Origin: Acaryochloris sp. CRU_2_0
GTDB taxonomy: Bacteria; Cyanobacteriota; Cyanobacteriia; Thermosynechococcales; Thermosynechococcaceae
DNA length: 64,000 bases
NCBI GenBank assembly: GCA_012034865.1
Contig: JAAUOM010000009.1
Location: 1 to 64,000, forward strand
Direction of reading: 5' to 3'
Each line of letters opens with the position of its first letter. The first letter of the stretch is position 1. Below, piece after piece: positions 44,981 through 53,199 of this stretch. The position numbers and the translations under genes were made by a program. Below the pieces are notes generated by a model. It ran no database searches, was not told the DNA's origin, and saw nothing but the letters and a program-made list of their open reading frames with translations.

Positions 44981-47900
44981 CTAATCACGATGCCAAACTT
45001 TGATGACACCTTTTTTACTGGTTGTGCCCAGGGACTGTCCATCCGCAGAAAAGGCCAAGGCATAGACATCCCCTTGATAGCCTGTTAGGGTTCGGCGGAG
45101 TTCCCCGGAAGTGAGGTTCCATAATTTAACCGTCTGATCTTGGCTTGCTGTTGCTAGAGTATTTCCATCTGGGCTAAAGGCAACAGCTAATACCTGATGG
45201 ATATGGCCAGTAAAGGTTCTACTCAACTGTCCTGATTGCAGATTCCAGAGCTTAACGGTTTTATCTTGGCTAGCACTGGCCAGTTGATCACTGGTTGGGC
45301 TAAAGGCGATCGCAATAACCCGTCCCGAATGTCCCTTGAGGGTACGGATCAACTTGCCCGTTTTCAGATCCCAGATTTTAATGCTCTTGTCATAGCTAGC
45401 ACTCGCAAAGGTCTGCCCGTTAGGACTGATGGCCACCGCCCGGACTTGAGCAGAATGACCTGATAAAGTTCGCACTAATGCCCCAGTTTTAACATCCCAG
45501 ACTTTAATGGTTTGATCCTCACTGCCACTGACCACGTATTTGCCATCCGGGCTGATAGCCACAGACCAAACTGTAGCCAGATGGGCTGGTAAGGTTTGTA
45601 GTAATTGGCCAGTCTGTACCTCCCATACCTTAAGAGTACCGTCACCACTGCCACTGGCTAAGATTTTGCCCTTAGGCTCTAGGGCGATCGTCCAGACTTG
45701 ATTGGTGTGAGCAGATAGGGTTTGTATCAATTTCCCCTGCTTTAAATTCCACAGTTGAATGTCATTCTGATTGCCACCCCCGATCAGAGTTTGGCCATCA
45801 GGACTAAGGGCAATAGACCAGAGTGTCTGCTGAGAAGGGTTACCTATCCTCTTGGGTTGGGCATTTTGCCAATTGACCCCTGCTTGGCATTGAGCGAAAA
45901 GTTTCTGGGCCTGGGGATATAAGCTGGAGTCTTTCGGTATGCCTTGGGTTTGGGAGAGACAGTTTTCATACCGTTTCTTTTGAACGAGGGACTGCCAGAA
46001 TTGCAACTGTTGGGTTTCTTGTTTTCGCTGTTGACTGAGTTGCTGCTGATGGAGAAGGGTTAAGAGGAGCAGGAGTGCGATCGCACCTCCCCCCGCAAAC
46101 CACCATGCCTTTTTGGGAACGGATTGCAGTTGTTTTAAGCTCAAAGATGGCAACGTTATCCGGTTCCGACTACGATGGAAATACCCACCCATATTGCTAG
46201 ACAGCTTTTGACCAAAGGTGGCAAGGTGCTGAGCCGATAATTGCAAGGTATGCCCAAACCCAAAGGTTTGATGAAAAGAATGAACCACAGTACTCTTAGG
46301 CCAAGTTAAGTTCTGAGTCGGTATCCGAGGAACTTCCGTCGCCCGCCGAGGCGATTGAATGACCTGCACTTGTCGAATAATGGCCGATTCAACCGGGATC
46401 GTATCCGCATCTGTGAGTCCCAAGGTCATTTGAAAATGTCTAAATTGATCCTGCAAATAATCACTCACTGGATACTCTTGCCGCACTGCCTCCACAAAAG
46501 CCATTGCATATTCTTGCAATTTTCTTTGATAGATTTGCCCCGGCTTAGATACTTCCGCTTCAATGGTTTTAGCCACATCGGCATCTAAATCTAAAGTCGT
46601 TTGCAAGTTATCTAAAATGACCCGATTGACCGGAGAAACTTTGCCTTGCTCAGCATACAATTCAAACTGCTTGCGGTAGATAAACTGCGGATCACTGACA
46701 GGTGACTGGGCTAAAGCCAAACCTTGTACTGCCTTGACGTTATAAATGTGCGGATCAATCGCTGGCATTTCTTGTTTCACCTTGCGCTTGGCGTAGGCAT
46801 ACCACTCTTCCACAGAAATAAACCCATCACAATCTTGATCGGCTGCCCCTGTCCTCAACCCTTCCACCAAATAAAAAGTATAAGGAGATAACTCTGCTCC
46901 CTTGTGTAAAAATGCGGGCTGAGACTGAGTTGCAGAAGCCATTATCGTTCGTCTTGGCCCCCCTAAATATTGGGGCAAATTGACACTCATTTCTTGGGGA
47001 GACAGGACAGAAGAAGCGGTTTGTCGATAGCAGCAATCCAGTAATACAATCTGTTGTTCTGCTCGACAGTCGTTTAGGATATCTTGGAGTAAATCAGCAG
47101 AGACCAGTGTCGAGCGGACGATCTTATCCTCAGGATTGAGCCGACTGAGGCTTGTGGTCAATCCAAACCGGCCATGATCGTCCAAAATGACACCATATCC
47201 TGAGTAATAGATCACAACTAGATCATCAATGGCTCGATCTTGGCAGAAGGCTTCTAAAGATTCAGCTAAGACTTGTGGGTTGGGATTGAGTAGGACTTCA
47301 ACTTCATCAAAACCAGCAATTTTAGGATACTCCAGCACTTGCTTCATAGCCATTAGATCGTCCTGCACCCCAGGGAGAGGCTCAAAACCTTGCTCACAAT
47401 GGCTGACACCAATTAGGAGGGCATTTTTGGAGGTGGGCACCCGTGCCATGGAATCTAAGGTCAGTCGTGGTGATTCCAACAAGCGCTCTAAAGAATTGAG
47501 GAGCGGTTGATTGTCTACAAAGTCTGAAGGCAAGGGAATAGCGTCGAGCCTAAGGTCATTACTCCAGGGTTTGGCAACCCCTTGAGGCGTTTGCACTTCC
47601 GTAGGAATGGCAACGGAAAAACTCAGAAGTTTATCTTGATTGAGTAAAAGGCGGCAACGAGCCCGCGTACCTGAGGAAATAGTTACACCCGGTAAGATCG
47701 GGTGCCACTGTTCAATATCATCAATGACAACTTTGTCTATAACAGGGGTAACGCTTTGACGATCAATGAAGGTAACAGGTCCTCTTTCTAAGCAGGAATA
47801 GATACTCTCTAGGAGATCATGGTCTAGTTTTCCTCGCAAACAGTAGGCAAGAAAGTAGGGGACATGGCTACGCCCTAATTCATCGGCTCCCTGGTTGTAC

Positions 47901-48115
47901 ATCCAGCCAAACAAGGTTTGCTCAATAGAAACTTGGGTTAGATAGGCTGCCCGATAACCGGGCTGAGGGGGTGCATAGGAATTCCAATACTTATACACCA
48001 CTTGTGTCAGGAAAATCTGCGTAACTTCCTCACTCACATCGGCACTACTCAGCGTTTGAAAGCCATGGTCGGGGAAGCTAGTGTAAACCAGTTGACCAAG
48101 ATCTAGCGTTAACAT
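44981..48115 (-). CDS. caspase-like (orthocaspase-type) protein with EF-hand, membrane helix and seven WD40 repeats
   Basis: A 1044-residue protein. Residues 1-215 are an N-terminal region of unknown fold. A C14 caspase-like domain follows (about 228-470). The site of the catalytic His is Tyr307 in YYSGYG, while Asp360-Cys361-Cys362 keeps the cysteine position. An EF-hand loop (Asp426, Asp428, Asp430, Gly431, Ile433, Glu437) lies in the same domain. A helical effector-associated-like region (about 475-580) precedes a membrane helix at 672-689 and seven WD40 repeats from about 762 to the end, one complete propeller. Peptidase activity is doubtful because of Tyr307. It lies 20 bases after the GTPase-TPR gene and is likely co-transcribed. 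The propeller should bind a partner or ligand. Confidence 0.85.
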   Translation of the reverse strand: MLTLDLGQLVYTSFPDHGFQTLSSADVSEEVTQIFLTQVVYKYWNSYAPPQPGYRAAYLTQVSIEQTLFGWMYNQGADELGRSHVPYFLAYCLRGKLDHDLLESIYSCLERGPVTFIDRQSVTPVIDKVVIDDIEQWHPILPGVTISSGTRARCRLLLNQDKLLSFSVAIPTEVQTPQGVAKPWSNDLRLDAIPLPSDFVDNQPLLNSLERLLESPRLTLDSMARVPTSKNALLIGVSHCEQGFEPLPGVQDDLMAMKQVLEYPKIAGFDEVEVLLNPNPQVLAESLEAFCQDRAIDDLVVIYYSGYGVILDDHGRFGLTTSLSRLNPEDKIVRSTLVSADLLQDILNDCRAEQQIVLLDCCYRQTASSVLSPQEMSVNLPQYLGGPRRTIMASATQSQPAFLHKGAELSPYTFYLVEGLRTGAADQDCDGFISVEEWYAYAKRKVKQEMPAIDPHIYNVKAVQGLALAQSPVSDPQFIYRKQFELYAEQGKVSPVNRVILDNLQTTLDLDADVAKTIEAEVSKPGQIYQRKLQEYAMAFVEAVRQEYPVSDYLQDQFRHFQMTLGLTDADTIPVESAIIRQVQVIQSPRRATEVPRIPTQNLTWPKSTVVHSFHQTFGFGHTLQLSAQHLATFGQKLSSNMGGYFHRSRNRITLPSLSLKQLQSVPKKAWWFAGGGAIALLLLLTLLHQQQLSQQRKQETQQLQFWQSLVQKKRYENCLSQTQGIPKDSSLYPQAQKLFAQCQAGVNWQNAQPKRIGNPSQQTLWSIALSPDGQTLIGGGNQNDIQLWNLKQGKLIQTLSAHTNQVWTIALEPKGKILASGSGDGTLKVWEVQTGQLLQTLPAHLATVWSVAISPDGKYVVSGSEDQTIKVWDVKTGALVRTLSGHSAQVRAVAISPNGQTFASASYDKSIKIWDLKTGKLIRTLKGHSGRVIAIAFSPTSDQLASASQDKTVKLWNLQSGQLSRTFTGHIHQVLAVAFSPDGNTLATASQDQTVKLWNLTSGELRRTLTGYQGDVYALAFSADGQSLGTTSKKGVIKVWHRD

Positions 48116-48135
48116 TAACGTGTATCCCTAGGGTG

Positions 48136-49524
48136 CTATTGCGGGTTAGGTGTGGGTTGGCTCAAAGCATCATTAGCCATTTTCCGAATTTGTGCCTTCA
48201 AAGGTTCCGTCGGAGCCACTTCTTCAGCTTTAGTAAATAGGGTTTGTGCGGTCTCCTTATCGCCTTGAGCATTCCTTAAGGTGGCTTTACTCGTTAACGC
48301 CACAATGCTTCTAGGGTCAAGCTGAAGAATTTTGTCATAGACATGCTCCTCTTTAGCCTTGTTCCCGTTTAGGGCATACAAACCCGCTAACTCAAACAAA
48401 AATTCAGCTTTCTCCGGCTGCTGACTCACGACCTTTTCCATCAATGGCAAAGCTTTATCAAATTCAGTCAAATCTGAATAAATTCTGGAAAGCTGTAACA
48501 ATACCTTGAGATCATTGGGATTTTTGGCCAGTGCTGCCTGATGATCTTTAATGATCTCTTCTGTTGGTTGTTGTGCTGATTCTGCTGATTCTGAAGAGGA
48601 TGGTGGCCAGATCACAAATCGAGCCAACAAAGCAAGGAGAATCACCAAGAGACTGGCAATGCCCACCCAACTCCAACGGCTAGAGAGTCCTCTTAAACGA
48701 CCACCCCACCGAGGTTTGGTTAAAGGCTGAGCTGTGTTATCTAGAATCCGGCCAAAGCCACTGGCTAAGGATTGGGGTTGATGGTGACGATGAATTTTGC
48801 TTAATTCTGAAGCGAGCCACAAAAAAGGAGCGGAAGAACCTTTTGCCATGAGGACTGACATTTTCCCTTTCGTTACGATGGGAATGGTGGAGTAAAATCT
48901 CCGATAACTGATCTGATTGGCATCTAGACGAGCCATTATTGGTCGGAGATTTTCTTCAATTTTGAGTAATTTTTGCGGACTTTCTGCCAGCAAATCACAT
49001 TTAGTCAAAATAATGGCAAAAATATAAGTCAGTCCACTTTGTCGAGCTAAAGATGCAATGGTTTCTATTTGCTTAACTGTGCCTTGCAGGGTTCGAGTGT
49101 AAGCCCCATTCGTGAATAGTGTGTAGGTATCTATAAACACGCAACAGCCATGAGATTCCATGATCATTTTTTGAAAATTGGGGTTATCACTATTGCAGAT
49201 TTCTCCAGGGATATCCCACCAGCGAAAGTGACAGAGATCCTGCTCTCCCCATAGGCGCTGGGTTTTGGCGATGAAGTTAAAGTTGGTAATTCTCATGGTG
49301 GCTGGGGGATATTGGCCGGTCTTGGCAATATATTCCAGCAGGGTATTGAGATTATGTTGAACCTGAGTATCTTGGCAATCAAACCAAATAGGTGATTTTC
49401 GAGATCCATTTTTGGAACTTTGCTCAGCGTAGCTACCCACTAAAAAAACGGTTTTACCCACGCCCCGATGACCAATGCTGAGTAAGTTAAAGGTCTGAGT
49501 TTTTCTTGTGGAGGGAGCATTCAT
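48136..49524 (-). CDS. P-loop GTPase-like protein with membrane helix and TPRs
   Basis: A 462-residue protein. The N-terminal P-loop domain has Walker A GHRGVGKT (residues 18-25), a DxxG switch in WDIPGE (Asp104-Gly107) and a base-specificity TKCD (174-177) in place of NKxD. A membrane helix follows at about 286-306, then tetratricopeptide-type repeats (about 325-450; NPNDLKVLLQLSRIYSDL, DKALPLMEKVVSQQPEKAEF). The topology puts the GTPase and TPR parts on opposite sides of a membrane unless the helix is a hairpin. It opens the pair with the caspase-like WD40 protein, 20 bases ahead of it. The family resembles the GTPases found in predicted multi-component conflict systems, but the match is by motif only. 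Confidence 0.78.
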   Translation of the reverse strand: MNAPSTRKTQTFNLLSIGHRGVGKTVFLVGSYAEQSSKNGSRKSPIWFDCQDTQVQHNLNTLLEYIAKTGQYPPATMRITNFNFIAKTQRLWGEQDLCHFRWWDIPGEICNSDNPNFQKMIMESHGCCVFIDTYTLFTNGAYTRTLQGTVKQIETIASLARQSGLTYIFAIILTKCDLLAESPQKLLKIEENLRPIMARLDANQISYRRFYSTIPIVTKGKMSVLMAKGSSAPFLWLASELSKIHRHHQPQSLASGFGRILDNTAQPLTKPRWGGRLRGLSSRWSWVGIASLLVILLALLARFVIWPPSSSESAESAQQPTEEIIKDHQAALAKNPNDLKVLLQLSRIYSDLTEFDKALPLMEKVVSQQPEKAEFLFELAGLYALNGNKAKEEHVYDKILQLDPRSIVALTSKATLRNAQGDKETAQTLFTKAEEVAPTEPLKAQIRKMANDALSQPTPNPQ

Positions 49525-49749
49525 AGGTTAGTTTTTGGGCAAGGGTGGGGCAAAGGTTGTTCACGGCAGAAGTTTGCTCTTGTCTTTTCACTTTAATTGA
49601 TACAGAGCAGGATCGTTTTAGAAAAACCATCTTCCTATTTTGCATAGGGTCGATGCTCTGAAACTGGGTGTCGTTTTAGTAAAAATTCCGAGGCGATCGC
49701 GGCTCTTCAATAGAGTGCTTACATCTAGTGAGAGAACATTTATACGATT

Positions 49750-50062
49750 TCAAGCCTGACTGCCGGGGAACAAGATCGGCTTAGCGGTAAATCCAAACAC
49801 AACCAGAAATAAAGCAACGATAAATGTCCACAGGCGGTTATCTTGCGATCGCAGTTGTACCTTTAATATCAGCAATATCGGCTTTGAGGTTTGAACGAGT
49901 CTCAACCCCTTGTTTCTTGAGATCTGATACCTGAGTCTCTAGAGCCTTTAGCCGTTTATCTGTTCTAGTAGCAGAAACCTCTACCTTCTTATCCAGAGCA
50001 TCTAGCTTTTTGTCCAAGCCAAGAATTAAATCACGGATCTCAGTATCGGTGGTTTGGGTCAT
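49750..50062 (-). pseudogene. membrane-anchored coiled-coil protein, frameshifted
   Basis: The first frame (50062-49838) encodes a coiled coil (LDKKLDALDKKVEV, RTDKRLKALETQVSDLK) and stops early. Downstream, in another frame, VQLRSQDNRLWTFIVALFLVVFGF and a TAKPILFPGSQA end continue it, giving the usual small tail-anchored protein of about 103 residues. The join is at CC 49860-49861 (one extra base, GG on the coding strand). The same coiled-coil plus tail-helix layout is familiar in cyanobacteria, with no known function. Confidence 0.7.
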
Positions 50063-50114
50063 AGTCCTGCTTCAACACAAAACTTTAGCTGTAGCTCTAA
50101 TATAACTTTCTAAA

Positions 50115-50187
50115 CGCGCTCGGCAGGGATCGAACCTGCGACCAATTGCTTAGAAGGCAACTGCTCTATCCGCTGAGCTACGAGCGC
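50115..50187 (-). tRNA. tRNA-Arg (TCT)
   Basis: A 73-base cloverleaf on the minus strand. The acceptor stem pairs GCGCTCG with CGAGCGC, the D arm has GTAGCTCAGCGGATAGAGC, the anticodon loop is CTTCTAA with anticodon TCT (reads AGA), and the T arm is GGTTCGATCC. No CCA is encoded after the discriminator G. It lies between the coiled-coil gene and the PAP-like gene. Confidence 0.95.
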
Positions 50188-50294
50188 TCACAACTTTAAC
50201 TAGACTATGCTAACTGTCTAACTTTGTCGATGCTCCGTTGGCAAGCAGCAAGCCAGGGTCATCCAATTGCTCATAGATCTTAAATAAGATCAAC

Positions 50295-50935
50295 TTAGGA
50301 CTCTGTTTTGACCCAAAGGGCGATCCCACCACCTCGGCCTCGGGCAGCCAAAGCCTGATCATGGACAAGAAAATAAGCAAAAAAAGCTTGGGTGCGCACA
50401 TGCTCACTCCAAAAATCCTGCTCACTGGCTTGCCCCCCCCGAATGAAGCCGTTGTAAAGGGTCTTCCCAAAAGCCTTGACCTGAAGACGGGTAAAATCAA
50501 AGACCATAATGTTTTTTTTCGGCCAACAGCGAGCTGGCCCCGTTAAAGACAGGCTAAGCCCACCCCAATTCACCTGATTCGCAATCTGGCCAAGATTATC
50601 CACCGCTTGAGGATTATAGGCCGTAGGGTTACTAGGGGAATAAACAATCTGCATCTTTACCCATCGAGGGATATAAAACCCCCTGCCTACGAGTTGCCCC
50701 TGACAGTAGTGAGGTTTTTTGTCCCTGTGACAAAACATAATCGCCAGGTACCCACGAATTTTGCAAACTGAGGGGATACACGAATCTGAGCATCTTTCTC
50801 AATCTCTAACAGCATCCCTAAAACTTCCTGAGAGGAGACTTTTGGGAATTTACCCGCTAGCACAGAATGCGCTGCTGCCGTTACGCGAGTCCCTAGATCA
50901 AGGAAAGGGTTGTTTCGTTCAGTCTGGGCAGACAT
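50295..50935 (-). pseudogene. PAP/fibrillin-like (plastid-lipid-associated) protein, frameshifted
   Basis: Two overlapping frames cover a plastid-lipid-associated-protein-like product of about 212 residues. The first (50935-50687) ends FAKFVGTWRLCFVTGTKN and then goes out of frame; the second has YIPRWVKMQIVYS, LSLSLTGPARCWP, FDFTRLQVKAFGKTLYNGFIRGG and AARGRGGGIALW. Joining them at the run TTTTTT (50715-50720; one more A on the coding strand) restores VTGTKKPHY. The family has a lipocalin-like barrel and associates with thylakoid lipid in plants and cyanobacteria. The ligand is unknown. Confidence 0.72.
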
Positions 50936-50945
50936 TTAAGCTTGT

Positions 50946-51062
50946 CTCCATACTAGGGCGTGTTTTAAAACTCAAAGCTTACACCACAGATAGGGTTATT
51001 TTTGGCTCTTTACTACAAGGAAACACTATAGTTGAAGTTTTATAACAGATTCTAGTATGGAG
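50946..51062. repeat. 117-base stretch with 11-base terminal inverted repeats
   Basis: CTCCATACTAG at 50946-50956 is mirrored exactly by CTAGTATGGAG at 51052-51062. The interior has no gene. It could be a small MITE-like insertion between the PAP-like gene and the RNA methyltransferase, or coincidence; no second copy is seen in the window. Confidence 0.4.
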
Positions 51063-51219
51063 TGGGCAATTCAGAGGGATTTTCTCGGATCAATTTTGGC
51101 AACACAGGGTTCAGAAAAGCCATAAACTGTAACGTGATCTTAGGGGGTATGCTTCATGCAAAACCAGCAATTGATAAGATTTCAACTTAGGTCTATGCCC
51201 TCATTATGAGTAGTAAACC

Positions 51220-52173
51220 GTGTCTAAGTTGTTGACAAAACTCAGTCGGCAATTGTGGTCAGATTGCCAACAGCAACTAGCCTTTATCCAAGCCTTGACC
51301 GATCCCCAGCCCTTTCACCCTTGTATCCTGTGGGTAATAGATAGGCCAGATCCTTTTCCCTTTCACCGGGAAACGCCCATGCCCTGGCAGCCTCCATTTG
51401 TGGATCGACTAGGGTTAGATGAGCGTCCTAGTCAACATTCCTTGCATCAACAAGGAGCTTACTACTGCTTGGACTACTCATCGGTATTTGCGGCTTCGAT
51501 CCTCTCTGGGGTTGATGCACAGCCGAGTATTGTCCTAGATCTCTGTGCGGCTCCTGGTGGCAAAAGTATCTTGGCTTGGCGATCGCTCCAGCCCCGTTTA
51601 TTAATCAGTAACGAGCTTATTGGTAAACGAGTAGGGATGTTAATTAGTAATCTAAAACGCTGCGGAGTTCATCCGGTGAGGGTCTTGAGTGTTGATACTC
51701 ATGATCTTGCGGAACAGATGGCATCTGTCGCCGATGTTGTGTTAGTGGATGCACCCTGTACGGGGCAATCTCTCTTGGCTAAGGGAGAATCAGCTCCAGG
51801 CTGCTTTCATCCTGTTTCCATCAATCACAATGCCAAACGACAAAGGCGAATTTTAGCCAATGCTGCCCAACTCGTGATTTCTGGCGGATATTTGGCCTAT
51901 ATGACTTGTGCGTTTTCCATTTCTGAAAATGAGCAAGTCTGTGCTTGGTTCACCCGCCAATTCCCACATTTTGTGCCCCAGACAGTTCCCCAACTCCATA
52001 CTTTTCAGTCCCATTTAACGACGAAGCCCTGTTATCGGATGTGGCCCCAGTCTGGACTGGGTGCTGGTGCATTTGCGATGTTGCTTAAAAATACGCAAAG
52101 GGGTGAACCCTTGCCTCATAATCAGGATTTATGGATAAAAGCCAATTGTCGGTGGCAATCAATGGATGGTTAA
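51220..52173 (+). CDS. RsmB/NOP family RNA (cytosine-C5) methyltransferase
   Basis: A 317-residue SAM-dependent enzyme. The SAM motif VLDLCAAPGGKS (about residues 107-118), the motif IV cysteine in VDAPCTGQS and the motif VI nucleophile in YMTCAFS are all present, so 5-methylcytosine formation in rRNA or tRNA is expected. It lacks the N-terminal NusB-like region of RsmB and is closer to RsmF/YebU-type or cyanobacterial short forms. The start is GTG 51220; an ATG seven codons upstream is out of frame. It converges on the desaturase with 15 bases between stops. Confidence 0.83.
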   Translation: MSKLLTKLSRQLWSDCQQQLAFIQALTDPQPFHPCILWVIDRPDPFPFHRETPMPWQPPFVDRLGLDERPSQHSLHQQGAYYCLDYSSVFAASILSGVDAQPSIVLDLCAAPGGKSILAWRSLQPRLLISNELIGKRVGMLISNLKRCGVHPVRVLSVDTHDLAEQMASVADVVLVDAPCTGQSLLAKGESAPGCFHPVSINHNAKRQRRILANAAQLVISGGYLAYMTCAFSISENEQVCAWFTRQFPHFVPQTVPQLHTFQSHLTTKPCYRMWPQSGLGAGAFAMLLKNTQRGEPLPHNQDLWIKANCRWQSMDG

Positions 52174-52188
52174 GTCCGTCCGCCCTGA

Positions 52189-53031
52189 TTAAACGCCATC
52201 ATTTGTGGCAATTTGCTGTGGGTTAGGCAGACGAATTTTGTCTGCTAATCCCAAGGTTTTGAGCAGTTGCACCATCATCCAAGTGGTATCAATTTCCCAC
52301 CATTGCAAACCATGTCGTGCCGACTGGGGAAACGCATGATGGTTGTTATGCCAACCTTCGCCGTAGGTGAGTAAGGCAACCCACCAGCAGTTGGTAGAGT
52401 TATCGTCTGCAGTGTAGGTTTGGTAACCAAATTTATGGGTGGCACTATTGACAAACCAAGTGCAGTGATACACCAACACCAAACGCACAAAAATTCCCCA
52501 GACCACTAAAGGCCAGCCGCCTATCAAAAACAGCAGGATACCAAAGGCAATTTGCATGGGAAAAAAGTAGTCATCTAGAAATCGATAGAAGGGATCAGTA
52601 TTGATATCCTTGGTGAGTTTCTCAATTTCTGATTCAGCAGGGGTTTCGTACATCATCCACCCCATGTGGCTCCACCAAAAGCCTTTTTGGGAATTGTGCT
52701 GATCCTGTTCTGTATCGGAATGTAAATGGTGGTTGCGGTGTAACCCCACCCACCAAATCACACCGCCTTCACAGGCGAGGGATCCACAAAAGACTAGGAA
52801 ATATTCTAGCCATTTAGGGGTTTTGAAACTGCGATGGGTTAACATGCGATGCCAACCTAAGGTAATGCCTAATCCCCCGGTGATCCAATGGAGGATAAGA
52901 GCCAGCCCCACTGCCCCCCAGCTAAAGTTGCTGGGTAAGAAGGCAAAAAGGGCACCAATATGGATAGCAAGGAGAACCACAATAAAGGTCCAATCCGGTT
53001 TGAGCTGTGTCGGCGTTGTTGCAATAGTCAT
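52189..53031 (-). CDS. desC: acyl-lipid delta-9 type fatty acid desaturase
   Basis: A 280-residue membrane enzyme introducing a cis double bond into lipid-bound acyl chains with ferredoxin as electron donor. The three iron-binding histidine boxes are HRMLTH (61-66), HRNHH (98-102) and HNNHH (228-232), with the extra WHNNHHAFPQSARHG block. Four hydrophobic helices are visible. Length and motifs match cyanobacterial DesC (delta-9). The start is ATG 53031. Regiospecificity is inferred from the family. Confidence 0.88.
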   Translation of the reverse strand: MTIATTPTQLKPDWTFIVVLLAIHIGALFAFLPSNFSWGAVGLALILHWITGGLGITLGWHRMLTHRSFKTPKWLEYFLVFCGSLACEGGVIWWVGLHRNHHLHSDTEQDQHNSQKGFWWSHMGWMMYETPAESEIEKLTKDINTDPFYRFLDDYFFPMQIAFGILLFLIGGWPLVVWGIFVRLVLVYHCTWFVNSATHKFGYQTYTADDNSTNCWWVALLTYGEGWHNNHHAFPQSARHGLQWWEIDTTWMMVQLLKTLGLADKIRLPNPQQIATNDGV

Positions 53032-53199
53032 TTAGTTTATTGATAAAGAATATTTTGACCAGAAAAAACGTTACCCTGTCTGGGTTGATAAAACTTGCCT
53101 AGTCTACGTCTAAATCAGCTTTGCACCTTTACTCATTTAGGTAATGCATCCTCAGTAGCAGGACGTTGTAAAGATAAATAGTCACTCTACACTCACTCT

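Noticed and set aside
50210-50500. 96-residue minus-strand frame inside the PAP-like gene
   Set aside because: It is an out-of-phase shadow of the broken PAP-like gene; the family match lies in the other two frames.
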